Shown one piece after another: positions 7,984 through 16,526 of a stretch of DNA of 64,000 nt. Under the pieces are notes generated by a model. That model was not told where the DNA came from, ran no database searches, and was given only the letters and a program-made list of their open reading frames with translations. A program made the position numbers and the translations under genes. Each line of letters begins with the position of its first letter. The stretch's first letter is position 1. Source of the DNA: an uncultured Christensenellaceae bacterium (lineage in GTDB: Bacteria; Bacillota; Clostridia; Christensenellales; CAG-314). The stretch covers positions 309,958 to 373,957 of the forward strand of contig CAJUCX010000001.1 in NCBI GenBank assembly GCA_910585195.1, in the 5' to 3' direction.

Positions 7984-9087
7984 TTAATTAAATTCCTTAT
8001 CAACCGCTTCAAAAGCAGCGGCAATTACCTTGTCCATATCGTAATATTTATACGAACCGAGCCTTCCGCCGAAAATGACGTCGGATCTGGTCTTTGCAAG
8101 TTTTTCATACTGCTGATATAAATTATTATTTCTGTCGTCGTTTATCGGGTAATACGGTTCTATGCCTTTTGTCCACTCTGCCGAGTATTCTCTGCTAATG
8201 ACCGTTTTAGGCTGTTTACCGAACTCGAAATGTTTGTGTTCTATAATACGGGTATAAGGCACGTCCGCGCATGTATAATTTACGGCAGCATTACCTTGAA
8301 AGTTTTCTTCATCCAAAACTTCTGTTTCAAACCTGACCGTCCGAAACTGTAATTCACCCAGTTGATAACCGAAAAACTCGTCAATCTGTCCGGTAAATAC
8401 TGTTTTTGTTTCAACGGCGCCGTTATCTTTAATAAACTCGAAATAATCAGTATTAAGCAAAACGTCTGCGTCTGCAAGCATTTTTTCTATAATTTGTGTG
8501 TAGCCGCCAATAGGTATGCCTTGGTATCTGTCGTTAAAATAATTATTGTCGTAAACAAATCTCAAGGGCAATCTTTTTATGATAAACGCGGGCAACTCTT
8601 TGCAAGGTCTGCCCCACTGTTTTTCCGTATAACCTTTAACCAGTTTTTCATACACGTCGCGTCCGACAAGACTTAACGCCTGTTCTTCCAAATTTTGAGG
8701 ATTTTCCACACCGCACTCTTTGCGCTGTTTGTCTATAATGGCTTTTGCCTCTGACGGAGTTTTCACGCCCCAAAGTTTGCTGAAAGTATTCATATTGAAA
8801 GGCATATTATACAACTCGTCTTTGTATACTGCTATCGGTGAGTTGACAAAATTATTGAACTCCGCAAAACTCGTGATATAGTCCCAAACTTTTTTGTCAG
8901 ATGTGTGAAAAATATGCGCGCCGTACTTATGCACGTTTATGCCCTCTATATTTTCTGTATAGATATTTCCGCCGATATGGCTTCTTTTGTCTATAACCAA
9001 ACACGACTTTCCTTTTTTTGTAGCCTCGAATGCAAATACCGCGCCGAAAAGACCGGAACCAACGATAAGATAATCATACTTTTTCAT
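7984..9087 (-). CDS. glf: UDP-galactopyranose mutase
   Basis: This 367-residue FAD enzyme interconverts UDP-galactopyranose and UDP-galactofuranose, supplying galactofuranose for surface glycans. It has the N-terminal FAD fold YLIVGSGLFGAVFAFEA (about 5-21), HKYGAHIFHTSDKKVW, and the conserved GYTEKQWGRPCKELP. The C-terminal segment FGGRLGSYKYYDMDKVI includes the active-site and FAD residues typical of UGM. I chose MKKYDYL at 9087; the longer frame to 9219 adds residues unlike the family. It precedes the two glycosyltransferase genes, indicating a galactofuranose-containing polymer. Confidence 0.94.
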   Translation of the reverse strand: MKKYDYLIVGSGLFGAVFAFEATKKGKSCLVIDKRSHIGGNIYTENIEGINVHKYGAHIFHTSDKKVWDYITSFAEFNNFVNSPIAVYKDELYNMPFNMNTFSKLWGVKTPSEAKAIIDKQRKECGVENPQNLEEQALSLVGRDVYEKLVKGYTEKQWGRPCKELPAFIIKRLPLRFVYDNNYFNDRYQGIPIGGYTQIIEKMLADADVLLNTDYFEFIKDNGAVETKTVFTGQIDEFFGYQLGELQFRTVRFETEVLDEENFQGNAAVNYTCADVPYTRIIEHKHFEFGKQPKTVISREYSAEWTKGIEPYYPINDDRNNNLYQQYEKLAKTRSDVIFGGRLGSYKYYDMDKVIAAAFEAVDKEFN

Positions 9088-9244
9088 AAATTTATATCTT
9101 GTTTTATATTTTTGACTTTTAGATATGGTAACATACCGCTTATCATTTGTCCATATAAAATTGTTTTTAGATTTGCACAATAATATTGTAATGCGATACG
9201 ATATCGGTATTTCCGACAATATCCAGATACGGCAATTATACTTA

Positions 9245-9293
9245 ATATTAAAACACCCTGACAGATGACTATTTGTTGTCTGTCAGGGTGTTT
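9245..9293 (-). terminator. Terminator of pckA
   Basis: The 15-bp arms are 9251-9265 and 9279-9293 with a 13-nt loop. A T-rich stretch follows on the minus strand, about 20 nt past the pckA stop codon. Confidence 0.75.
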
Positions 9294-9312
9294 ATAAATT
9301 CAGTTGTAAAAA

Positions 9313-10944
9313 TTATTTTGCTTCGTTTACGACTTTTTGGAGAGCGGCGATTGCTTCTTCAGGAAGTTTTTCCAAGTCGGATGCAGGGTGAGTAACGTTT
9401 TCCAATCTGTCTTGCATTCTTGCTTTGACGTTTGCAACGTATTCTTTATTTTTAAAGTCAGGAATAAATCCTTCGATAGGCATATATTCGAGTTCGCTGA
9501 AAGAGCCGAATTTTTCGAACTTTGCTCTTTCTTCAACAATGTCTTCGATAAGTCCGAGGGTTACTTTAGGCGTAACTTTTGCCTCGCCGAAGAAGCCCGT
9601 ATTGATGATGTAGCAGTCTATGCCCATTTCGAACAGAGATTTGAATTTGTCATAATCTTTTGCAAGCTCATAGAGTCTGAACGGATTTGCATAAGGCACG
9701 ATAACGAGTTTGTCGAGGTCCTCGCCCTTAGTAAACTCTGCCGTAGACCTTTTTGTAGCAAGCGTAGCGCCCATTACCGAAGCCAATGCAGGAGAATTTA
9801 CCTTAACAACCGGCGGCAAAGTAGGGTCTTTCATAATCCAGAAAATAGCATTTGTTTTTTGGTCGAACTTATATTGTCTGTTTGGAGTATCGAACTTTGA
9901 TTTTACCGTACGGCCGTTGCCGTTTCTTACGTCTTCGTTTACAGGGACGATTCTGCCCTTTTCATCGCGCGTAACGCCTACGTTTTGAATAGTAACGAAA
10001 TATTCCGAATGCGGATTGGTAAGCGGATAATCCTGCGTTTTGTCGAAGTACGATTGTTCCAGACATACGGAAGAACCGTCGTCGTTGGAAATGATAAACG
10101 CGTCGTCGTGAAGAACGGTAGTGTGATATTTTCCGCCGTGGTCGGACAAGGTGATTGTAGATTTGCCCGAGCCTGAAAGACCGAATACGGAAATAACTTT
10201 TGACCTTTCGCCAAGTTCGAATCTCTTTTGTCCGCCATGGCAAGCGGTGTAACCGTGTCTTGCCGCAAGCGACCAAGCCAAAGTAAGAGTGCCCTTTTTA
10301 TGTTCGCCGAAATATCTCATACCCAAAAGGCAAGCGCAGTTGTGGTCGGCATCGAACATCGCCAAACCTTCAGGATATTCCGGCGCAACGTAACCCGGGT
10401 CGGAGAAGATAAAGATGTCGCCGTCTTCCAACTTTTTAGATTCTTTGTAAACTTTTGTATATTCGTCGTTTACTATTTGGAAGTTCATAAGCCACGAATA
10501 AAGATTGTTCTCGAAGCCTTCGGGAATAAGCAAATGCGCTTTGCACATAAAGTCTTTGTCAAGTCCTACGTAAACCTGTGCGTGATACATAGTCTTGCGG
10601 CAGTCGTTAAACATAACTTCTCTCAAAACAGACGCAAAATGCTCCGTATTGTCTTTGTTGATAAGTTTCCTGAGTCTTGCCTGACGGCCGGTTATAGCGC
10701 CGTCGTTGAAGATAAGCACCTTTGCGTCTGCAGGAAGCCCGAGTTCTTTTGCGTGTGCGACGGGCAAATCGGAAACAACCGTGCCTTTGCAATTTTTTGC
10801 AAGTTCGTACGCTTGCTCCATAGTTTTAACTTCGATGACGTTATTGCCGTAAAAAGCAGATTCTATGGTAGTTCTTATTTTAGAAAATACCAATGGATTT
10901 TTTTGACCGATTTCTTCAATCGGAAAATTACTTCTCGTGGACAT
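9313..10944 (-). CDS. pckA: Phosphoenolpyruvate carboxykinase (ATP)
   Basis: This 543-residue ATP-type PEPCK interconverts oxaloacetate plus ATP with PEP plus CO2 and ADP. In fermenting anaerobes it often runs towards oxaloacetate and makes ATP. Motifs seen are RQARLRKLI, the P-loop FGLSGSGKSTITL at about residue 250, the metal/substrate segment LHDDAFII, and the adenine-binding end. Start: ATG at 10944 preceded by AAGGAGG. It is transcribed alone, with its own terminator, and diverges from an esterase gene. Together with fumarase, aconitase-type hydratase and isocitrate dehydrogenase further on, it fits a branched, incomplete TCA cycle. Confidence 0.95.
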   Translation of the reverse strand: MSTRSNFPIEEIGQKNPLVFSKIRTTIESAFYGNNVIEVKTMEQAYELAKNCKGTVVSDLPVAHAKELGLPADAKVLIFNDGAITGRQARLRKLINKDNTEHFASVLREVMFNDCRKTMYHAQVYVGLDKDFMCKAHLLIPEGFENNLYSWLMNFQIVNDEYTKVYKESKKLEDGDIFIFSDPGYVAPEYPEGLAMFDADHNCACLLGMRYFGEHKKGTLTLAWSLAARHGYTACHGGQKRFELGERSKVISVFGLSGSGKSTITLSDHGGKYHTTVLHDDAFIISNDDGSSVCLEQSYFDKTQDYPLTNPHSEYFVTIQNVGVTRDEKGRIVPVNEDVRNGNGRTVKSKFDTPNRQYKFDQKTNAIFWIMKDPTLPPVVKVNSPALASVMGATLATKRSTAEFTKGEDLDKLVIVPYANPFRLYELAKDYDKFKSLFEMGIDCYIINTGFFGEAKVTPKVTLGLIEDIVEERAKFEKFGSFSELEYMPIEGFIPDFKNKEYVANVKARMQDRLENVTHPASDLEKLPEEAIAALQKVVNEAK

Positions 10945-11121
10945 ATAAAAAATCCTCCTTATACAATAAAAATTTTAACTGTCAATATAATAACATTTTT
11001 TAGCAACAAAAACAATAAATTTGCAACACTTTTTGTCCGCCTGATTAAATAAATCTCTTGCAAAATATAAAATTTGCTTTTACACTAATACTAACTATAA
11101 AAAGCAAAAGAGGTTTGATGT

Positions 11122-12042
11122 ATGGATTTGTCTATAGACGTCTTTAAGACTATCGACCGCATAATGAACAGAAAACAAAATAACTGCCCTTTTGTAAAAA
11201 ACGCAAACGAAATTTTAGTTTCAAAAGACATAGTCTATCGCGAAAGCGATGCAAAGGTGTGCAAACTCGACGCCTACGTCATGCCTAAAGACGAAGGGCT
11301 GTATCCCGTTGTGTTTTATATCCACGGCGGCGGCTTTGTCGCGGGCGGCAAAAAATACCGTCGCGGCGTTGCGAACTGGTATGCGTCAAACGGCTTTTTT
11401 GTAGTAAACGTAGACCACGGTCTTTGCCCCGACTATAAATTTCCGCAGCCGGTTATACACCTTGCCGACGCATTGAATTGGGTTGTCGACCACGCGCAGG
11501 AACTCCGTTTGGATTTGGACAAACTGATTGTCGCAGGCGACTCTGCGGGGGCTTACTATGCGGCGTTGCTTGCGGTTACCGCTTACAACAAAAAATTGCA
11601 ATCTCTGTTTGAGGTAAAGCCCAAAACAACTTTCAAAGCCGCCGTGCTTAATTGCGGACTTTACGACATACAAGCCGTGCTTAAAAAGAAGTATATTACC
11701 CTCATCGACAAAAAAGTATTCAGCAACTTTACAGGTGTGGAAATCGATAAGTTTGACAAATACAAATATAAAGAGGCTTGCATACCGGCAAATTTCGTAA
11801 CAAAAAAATTTCCGCCGACCTTTTTAATATATGCACAAAAAGATATGTTTTGCGGCGGTCAGGCAGAACGCCTGATAGAAATTTTTAAGGAAAACGACGT
11901 TTACTTCGAAAGAGTTTTTTCTTCTTCCGTAACAAGCAACCATTGCTATTGCTTAAACTGGAAAGACGGCGACGCCGTGCTGGCCAATACGCTTACGATG
12001 GACTTTTTGCAAAGGTTTTTGAACGGCAATATAAAAAGATAA
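11122..12042 (+). CDS. Alpha/beta hydrolase, hormone-sensitive-lipase-like esterase
   Basis: This 306-residue cytosolic esterase is of the HSL/acetyl-esterase type. The oxyanion-hole motif is HGGGFVAGGKK (about 73-83). The nucleophile elbow is VAGDSAGAYYAALL (about 134-147, Ser in GDSAG). The catalytic Asp is probably in LIYAQKDMFCGG and the His in SNHCYCLNW near the end. No signal peptide is seen. Start: ATG with AGAGG eight nt upstream. It is monocistronic, ending at a strong bidirectional terminator. The natural ester is unknown. Confidence 0.88.
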   Translation: MDLSIDVFKTIDRIMNRKQNNCPFVKNANEILVSKDIVYRESDAKVCKLDAYVMPKDEGLYPVVFYIHGGGFVAGGKKYRRGVANWYASNGFFVVNVDHGLCPDYKFPQPVIHLADALNWVVDHAQELRLDLDKLIVAGDSAGAYYAALLAVTAYNKKLQSLFEVKPKTTFKAAVLNCGLYDIQAVLKKKYITLIDKKVFSNFTGVEIDKFDKYKYKEACIPANFVTKKFPPTFLIYAQKDMFCGGQAERLIEIFKENDVYFERVFSSSVTSNHCYCLNWKDGDAVLANTLTMDFLQRFLNGNIKR

Positions 12043-12089
12043 ATGCAATATAAAACACACTACTCTCTACTTTTCAAATAAAAGATTAT

Positions 12090-12136
12090 AATATTAAAAC
12101 ACCCCTAACGCAAAGGCGTTAGGGGTGTTTTTTATA
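12090..12136. terminator. Bidirectional terminator between esterase and XRE genes
   Basis: A perfect 15-bp stem (12097-12111 with 12116-12130) and 4-nt loop is followed by TTTTTAT on the plus strand and a T-rich tract on the minus strand. It serves both convergent genes, and its end reaches the XRE stop region at 12132. Confidence 0.8.
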
Positions 12137-12332
12137 AACCTAAAAGATAATCCGCCGAAATATCATATATTTGACAGATTTTCCTTAAATCAGTTATATT
12201 CGGCTCTGATAACCCTTGCTCCCAACTTGCATACCCCGTTTCAGATTTATTTAACATTTTAGCAACTTGCTTTTGTGTTAATCCTGCCTCGTTGCGCAAT
12301 TCTTTTAGTATGTGCTTAATTTCATATTTCAT
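12132..12332 (-). CDS. Small XRE-family helix-turn-helix repressor
   Basis: This 66-residue protein is almost entirely one Cro/C1-type HTH: ELRNEAGLTQKQVAKMLNKSETGYASWEQG, then PNITDLRKICQIYDISADYLLGL. It has no effector domain, so it acts as a simple dimeric repressor. It diverges from the Cys-rich ORF at 12424, and two near-identical palindromes lie between them. No Shine-Dalgarno sequence precedes the ATG; instead TATAAT sits six nt upstream (12339-12344), suggesting a leaderless transcript, though its -35 is poor. Autoregulation through the shared operators is likely. Confidence 0.88.
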   Translation of the reverse strand: MKYEIKHILKELRNEAGLTQKQVAKMLNKSETGYASWEQGLSEPNITDLRKICQIYDISADYLLGL

Positions 12333-12352
12333 ATTTTTATTATATACTTGCT

Positions 12353-12393
12353 ACTAAAAATTAGTTGACAATACTAGAAATTAGTAGTAATAT
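12353..12393 (+). promoter_or_regulatory. Promoter with twin operator for the XRE repressor
   Basis: Two 13-bp near-palindromes, ACTAAAAATTAGT (12353-12365) and ACTAGAAATTAGT (12373-12385), lie exactly 20 bp apart. They overlap and fill the space around TTGACA (12365-12370) and TAATAT (12388-12393), a 17-nt-spaced promoter for the ORF at 12424. Binding to both sites on one DNA face would block RNA polymerase. Confidence 0.7.
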
Positions 12394-12423
12394 TTGTATA
12401 TACAAAATTTTAGTAGGTGAACA

Positions 12424-12765
12424 ATGAAAGAAAATCAACAAGAAAAAAATTGCTTTAATTGCGACAACTTTATACCGCATTACATTAAAATTGATTGCAA
12501 ATTTTATATGGCAAATTTTTGCGGACATTGTCATCAACGCTATATAAGCGAGCAAAAATTCAGACAAACACTAAAAGAAAAGACATTTTGCAAACATTGG
12601 GCGAAGCGCGAAGAAACCGACCCAAATTTGAAACGCACGTTAAAATATGTAATGACGGAATGCATCTCGAAATTAAACTCTATTTTGGACGTGATTATTT
12701 ACAATAACGAAAAAACCGTCATTACAAATGACGGTGAAATAAAATTGCTAAATAAAGACAAATAA
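12424..12765 (+). CDS. Cys-rich small protein under XRE control, unrecognised
   Basis: This 113-residue protein is of a family I cannot name. Cysteines are arranged as C-x2-C (NCFNCDNF), then C (DCKF), C-x2-C (FCGHCHQRY) and C (TFCKHW) in the first 65 residues, suggesting one or two small metal-binding knuckles. The remainder is a lysine-rich helix-like tail ending LLNKDK. Start: ATG with AGGTG five nt upstream. It is preceded by a good promoter overlapped by two operator palindromes. With the divergent XRE gene it forms an isolated two-gene module between terminators, a layout common for phage or mobile-element remnants and toxin-type pairs, but no such function is shown. Confidence 0.7.
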   Translation: MKENQQEKNCFNCDNFIPHYIKIDCKFYMANFCGHCHQRYISEQKFRQTLKEKTFCKHWAKREETDPNLKRTLKYVMTECISKLNSILDVIIYNNEKTVITNDGEIKLLNKDK

Positions 12766-12768
12766 AAC

Positions 12769-13719
12769 TCACTCCACAAACAGCGACGCGGCGCCGATTA
12801 TACCTGCGTTGTTGCCGAGTTTTGCCTGCAAGACTTCCACCGAAGGCGTCGAATCTTTTGCAAAAATATGGTCGTTTACGTATCGCTTGACGGGCTCGAT
12901 AAGTCTGTCGCCCTGCGCGCTTATGCCGCCGCCTATAATTATAGCCTGCGGACGGAATATGTTACACAAATCCACCAAGCCCTCCGACAAATTTACAATA
13001 TAGTCGTCCACTATATGTTTGGCAAGTTTGTCTTTTTGACTCATCTCGAAAATAAGTTTCGGCGTAATCATTTTAGACTCGTCCAAAACCTTCCACAATT
13101 TTGACTTTTTGTCGTTTTGCATTGCTTCAAGCGTCTGCCTTACCAACGCGCCGCCGCTTGCATACGCCTCGAAACAGCCCTTGCGTCCGCAGGAACATTG
13201 CCGCCCGTCTTTGCACAGCAGCATATGCCCAATCTCGCCGCCTGCGCCCCCGTTGCCTTCAAAAAGTTGATTGCCTATTATTATGCCACCGCCTATACCG
13301 GTGCCCAGCGTTACGAAAATCATATCGCTGAAAGTCCTGCCGTTGCCGAACTTCCACTCGCCTATACAGGCGCAGTTTGCGTCGTTGGCTATTTTTACAG
13401 GCAAGTCGAGGGTTTCTTCCGCTATGGACGCCAAAGGAACTCTGTCCATAATTAAATTGGCGGCGAAGCACACTTCGCCCTTTCTGCTGTCGACTGCACC
13501 TGCAGAACCTATGCCGACGCCTATTACGCAGCCTTTGGTTATGCCGGCGTCGGACAAAAGTTTGTCCGACATTTTTTTAATTACGCGCACTATCGACTCT
13601 ACGCCGGTTTCTATGGGAGTAGGCGCCTTGCCGGTCGCAACGACTTCGCCGTCGTATTTGACGACTCCGCATTTTATATAACTTCCGCCGATATCGGCGC
13701 CTATGATATAATTTTTCAT
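12769..13719 (-). CDS. glcK: ROK-family glucokinase
   Basis: This 316-residue ROK sugar kinase phosphorylates glucose with ATP to glucose 6-phosphate. The ATP-binding DIGGSYIKCGVV motif is at residues 9-20. IANDANCACIGEW holds the catalytic Asp. The ROK signature with the zinc-binding CSCGRKGCFEAYASG is at about residues 180-195. It shows no DNA-binding N-terminus, so it is a kinase rather than a ROK repressor. Start: ATG 13719 with AGGA six nt upstream. It lies 21 nt after the GNAT gene on the same strand, so the two may be cotranscribed. Glucose is the likeliest substrate, but other hexoses are possible. Confidence 0.88.
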   Translation of the reverse strand: MKNYIIGADIGGSYIKCGVVKYDGEVVATGKAPTPIETGVESIVRVIKKMSDKLLSDAGITKGCVIGVGIGSAGAVDSRKGEVCFAANLIMDRVPLASIAEETLDLPVKIANDANCACIGEWKFGNGRTFSDMIFVTLGTGIGGGIIIGNQLFEGNGGAGGEIGHMLLCKDGRQCSCGRKGCFEAYASGGALVRQTLEAMQNDKKSKLWKVLDESKMITPKLIFEMSQKDKLAKHIVDDYIVNLSEGLVDLCNIFRPQAIIIGGGISAQGDRLIEPVKRYVNDHIFAKDSTPSVEVLQAKLGNNAGIIGAASLFVE

Positions 13720-13740
13720 TAAAATCCTTTGGCTTGCAAA

Positions 13741-14754
13741 TCAAAATTTGTCAAGCGCGCAATTAAGCATAACGGGGAAAACTCTCTCTAAATTTTCATC
13801 GAAATCGCCATTGCGGTAACAACCGCATACGAGCCTTGTAAAATCTTCTATAGACAGACGGATTTTTGCGTCTTTGACTTCTTTAACAACACCTTTGCCG
13901 TCTTTTACAGTCAACTCATAACAACCGCTGTTTTCCTTAAAAAACCAATCGTCTACGCAAAAAGCAACAGTTTGGTTTACCTTGGGATATTGTATGCGCT
14001 CCATCAACAATTTATTGTTGCAAATGCGTATCATATTGTCTTCTTCCGCGCCGTCGCACGGCGGTACGTTTTCTTTAACGCTTTCAAACGGAGTGTCGTA
14101 ATCATTGATAACACTCGGAGTTATCGCGCAATACTCGTCGATTTCCTCGTTGTCGCAGGTCAAAATGTAACCTTGCATTTTTCCGTCGCGGTAAAGCCCG
14201 TAAGCCTTGCCGCCTTCGCAAAAAATCTCTCTCAAACGCAGGTCGAAGGCGGCCTTGTCGCGATAAAACCAGCCGTTTTTGTCTTTCATAAAATCGTTGT
14301 AAACTTTTGACATTTCGTCGATTTGCCCGAAAGAAATTTCTTGAAGCGGCAATTTGCCTTTTTTGACCGGGTTTTCTTTGTAAAAGGAATGCGTAACAAA
14401 CGCCTGCTTGACGTAAAACGGATGGGCAAACGGCATAAGCCCCGTTATAGGTCTGTCGGTATCGTGAAAAAGTTTTATCGCGCGGTATAGTTCCCCCGTA
14501 AAAATATGCTTGCCGCGATGCTCGGGAACGGTGCCGCCCGCAACGAGATAAGACACGTCAAACACTGTACCGCGCAAAACCATTTGCTTTTTAATGAGAA
14601 ACAGCATATCTATAAGTTTACCGTCGTAGTCGTAAAGCGTAAAACAGTTTGTGCCGTCAAACTTGTTGTCAAGAAAAAACTGCGTGTAAGTCTCCGAATC
14701 TTCGGGAAAGCATTGCATATATAACTCTTTAAGTTGCTGTTTCAATTTTTCCAT
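13741..14754 (-). CDS. GNAT-family N-acetyltransferase, Eis-like
   Basis: This 337-residue protein is longer than a simple GNAT and fits the Eis-like group (tandem GNAT plus SCP2-like C-terminus). The acetyl-CoA-binding stretch is VAGGTVPEHRGKHIFTGELYRA (about 71-92), with the R-G-x-G/H loop. The C-terminal third contains TVAFCVDDWFFKENSGCYELTV, typical of the SCP2-like domain. Such proteins acetylate amines or aminoglycosides. No substrate can be assigned. It lies immediately upstream of glcK on the same strand. Confidence 0.78.
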   Translation of the reverse strand: MEKLKQQLKELYMQCFPEDSETYTQFFLDNKFDGTNCFTLYDYDGKLIDMLFLIKKQMVLRGTVFDVSYLVAGGTVPEHRGKHIFTGELYRAIKLFHDTDRPITGLMPFAHPFYVKQAFVTHSFYKENPVKKGKLPLQEISFGQIDEMSKVYNDFMKDKNGWFYRDKAAFDLRLREIFCEGGKAYGLYRDGKMQGYILTCDNEEIDEYCAITPSVINDYDTPFESVKENVPPCDGAEEDNMIRICNNKLLMERIQYPKVNQTVAFCVDDWFFKENSGCYELTVKDGKGVVKEVKDAKIRLSIEDFTRLVCGCYRNGDFDENLERVFPVMLNCALDKF

Positions 14755-14963
14755 AACAAACCGTCCCCTTGTTTAACTTATATACGTAAAAATATTTACA
14801 ACGACCAACGCTGTAAAACTATCTGCTTTTATATAATACAATATTTATTTCCTCAACACAATAAGCAAACAAAAGTTAATTTTTTAATTTTTTCAATACT
14901 TTGCCTTTATCATAAAGCACACATCTTTTAATGGAGAATATATATTGCAAGCGCTTTATATAC

Positions 14964-14995
14964 TTTACCCCAAGCGCTTTTGCACTTGGGGTAAA
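14964..14995. other. Intergenic hairpin downstream of pyrE, not a clear terminator
   Basis: The 11-bp arms TTTACCCCAAG (14964-14974) and CTTGGGGTAAA (14985-14995) have a 10-nt loop. On neither strand does a T run follow the stem, so it may be an mRNA 3'-end stabiliser. The 9-mer CAAGCGCTT occurs twice nearby. The rest of 14755-15039 shows nothing else. Confidence 0.35.
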
Positions 14996-15039
14996 AAATT
15001 TACGGTGTTTATTTCAACTTTTCACTCAAAAACAACGCT

Positions 15040-15702
15040 TTAATTTTTTGCGCCGTATTGTTTATAGTAGTCTGCGATTTTGTCGAGTTTGTCTTTGTCC
15101 AATACGCTTTTTTCTTTTGAGAGATAATTAGTTACTTCTTCCATATTGACGATTGATGTACCCTTAAAATCAAAAGTCGAAGAAAGTTCCGCAACGGCGG
15201 ATTTTTCCGTCTTACCGCGTTCCATTCTGTCTACTGAAACCACAAGTCCCAAAACCTTTACGCCCAAATCTTTAACCAACTCCATAGTTTCGTAAACGCT
15301 TGTACCTGCGGTCGTTACGTCCTCTACAATAACAACTCTGTCGCCGTTTTGAAGTTTACTGCCCAAAAAAATACCGCTGTCGCCGTGGTCTTTAATTTCC
15401 TTACGGTTAGAGCAATATCTAACGTTTACGCCGAATTTTTCGTTCAACGCGATTGCCGTTGCCGTTGCAATCGGTATGCCTTTGTATGCAGGTCCGAACA
15501 ACACATCCACCTCTTTGCCGAAGTTGTCGAAAATCGTTTCCGCATAAAAACCGCCCAGTTTTTGCAACTGCTTGCCGTCGTTGAAGCAACCCAAATTGAT
15601 AAAGAAAGGGGTATTCCTTCCGCTTTTAGTAACAAAATCTCCAAACTTCAACGCTTGCGCTTCCACCAAAAAATCTATAAACTCTTTTTTGTAATCTTTC
15701 AT
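15040..15702 (-). CDS. pyrE: Orotate phosphoribosyltransferase
   Basis: This 220-residue type I phosphoribosyltransferase converts orotate and PRPP to orotidine 5'-monophosphate in pyrimidine synthesis. Motifs are KSGRNTPFFINLG near the N-terminus, DVLFGPAYKGIPIA (about 77-90), NRKEIKDHGD (flexible catalytic loop) and the PRPP-binding VVIVEDVTTAGTS (about 123-135). The length is normal. Its start codon overlaps the stop of the upstream cyclodeaminase gene by 4 nt (ATGA), so the two genes are translationally coupled. No other pyr gene is in the window. Confidence 0.94.
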   Translation of the reverse strand: MKDYKKEFIDFLVEAQALKFGDFVTKSGRNTPFFINLGCFNDGKQLQKLGGFYAETIFDNFGKEVDVLFGPAYKGIPIATATAIALNEKFGVNVRYCSNRKEIKDHGDSGIFLGSKLQNGDRVVIVEDVTTAGTSVYETMELVKDLGVKVLGLVVSVDRMERGKTEKSAVAELSSTFDFKGTSIVNMEEVTNYLSKEKSVLDKDKLDKIADYYKQYGAKN

Positions 15703-16316
15703 AATTTTACTTTCTCCAAAATGATTTTTTCCTGATTTTCCGCATAGGACTCTAACTCTGCCGCTTGTTCCTCGACGCTTCTTTTTTGTTTTTCGTCTTT
15801 AATGCTAGGCAAATTTATTTTGACGTTGTACAGCGCGGACTTTACGGCGTCTTTAAGCAAAAGCACCGCTATCGCCCCGTCGCTTGTCGCCGTCTTGTTG
15901 CCGTATGTTATCGCATAATCGGCATAAGTAAACAAATGTGCGGCGGTCGACGCCAAAGAAAGCGGAACCGTCGTTGCTTTTACTATCGCTTCGTCAAGTT
16001 TAATCTTGCGCGCGTCAGCCTGCTCCTGCGTGTCCTTAGGCATTTTTAACGCGGCCATATACCCCTCGAACGCGGCGCAATCTTTGTCGATATAATCAAG
16101 CAACTCTTGCGCGGTTTTGGTGCAATACTCCGCCGTTTGCGCCATTTTTTCCCAATGCTCTTCATAACCCTTTTTGTTTACCGTAAGGTTGCACAGCATA
16201 GCAATTAAACTTGCGCCGTTTGCCGCCGTAAGCGCAGCAACGCTTCCGCCGCCGGGAGCGGGTTTTGACGACGACGTATCGTCCACAAACTGTCTTAAAG
16301 TCAAATCCTTAAACAT
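15699..16316 (-). CDS. fchA: FtcD-type cyclodeaminase / methenyl-tetrahydrofolate cyclohydrolase
   Basis: This protein of about 205 residues equals the stand-alone cyclodeaminase domain of formiminotransferase-cyclodeaminase, as in clostridial FchA. It interconverts one-carbon forms of tetrahydrofolate. The conserved PAPGGGSVAALTAANGASLIAML lies near residues 19-41, and the rest is all-helical, rich in Lys and Ala. I start at ATG 16316, which has AGGAG six nt upstream; the frame is open to 16331. It is coupled by a 4-nt overlap to pyrE, an unusual partner, perhaps reflecting shared demand for nucleotide precursors. No FtcD formiminotransferase is nearby. Confidence 0.85.
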   Translation of the reverse strand: MFKDLTLRQFVDDTSSSKPAPGGGSVAALTAANGASLIAMLCNLTVNKKGYEEHWEKMAQTAEYCTKTAQELLDYIDKDCAAFEGYMAALKMPKDTQEQADARKIKLDEAIVKATTVPLSLASTAAHLFTYADYAITYGNKTATSDGAIAVLLLKDAVKSALYNVKINLPSIKDEKQKRSVEEQAAELESYAENQEKIILEKVKL

Positions 16317-16401
16317 AAAAACTCCTTGCATTTATTTTATCAATTTTCCGCCGTTATTTCAAGCGAATGTACGGTAAATAAATTTATTGTTACGGTCGTC
16401 A

Positions 16402-16438
16402 TAAAAAAACCGTCCGCAGGAACGTGCCTGCGGACGGA
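16402..16438 (-). terminator. Terminator of the membrane-protein gene ending at 16527
   Basis: A GC-rich 11-bp stem (CCGTCCGCAGG with CCTGCGGACGG, 16410-16437) and 6-nt loop is followed on the minus strand by TTTTTTT. Confidence 0.8.
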
Positions 16439-16526
16439 TAAATATTTCGTTTGCATATACAACGGATATGCAAAACAAAATAAAGCCTGCTGATTTTAAT
16501 TATATCGCAAATATTTTACACTCTGC

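Noticed and set aside
12361..12567. A 68-codon minus-strand frame opposite the Cys-rich ORF
   Set aside because: It runs over the operators and the start of the supported ORF without an RBS of its own.
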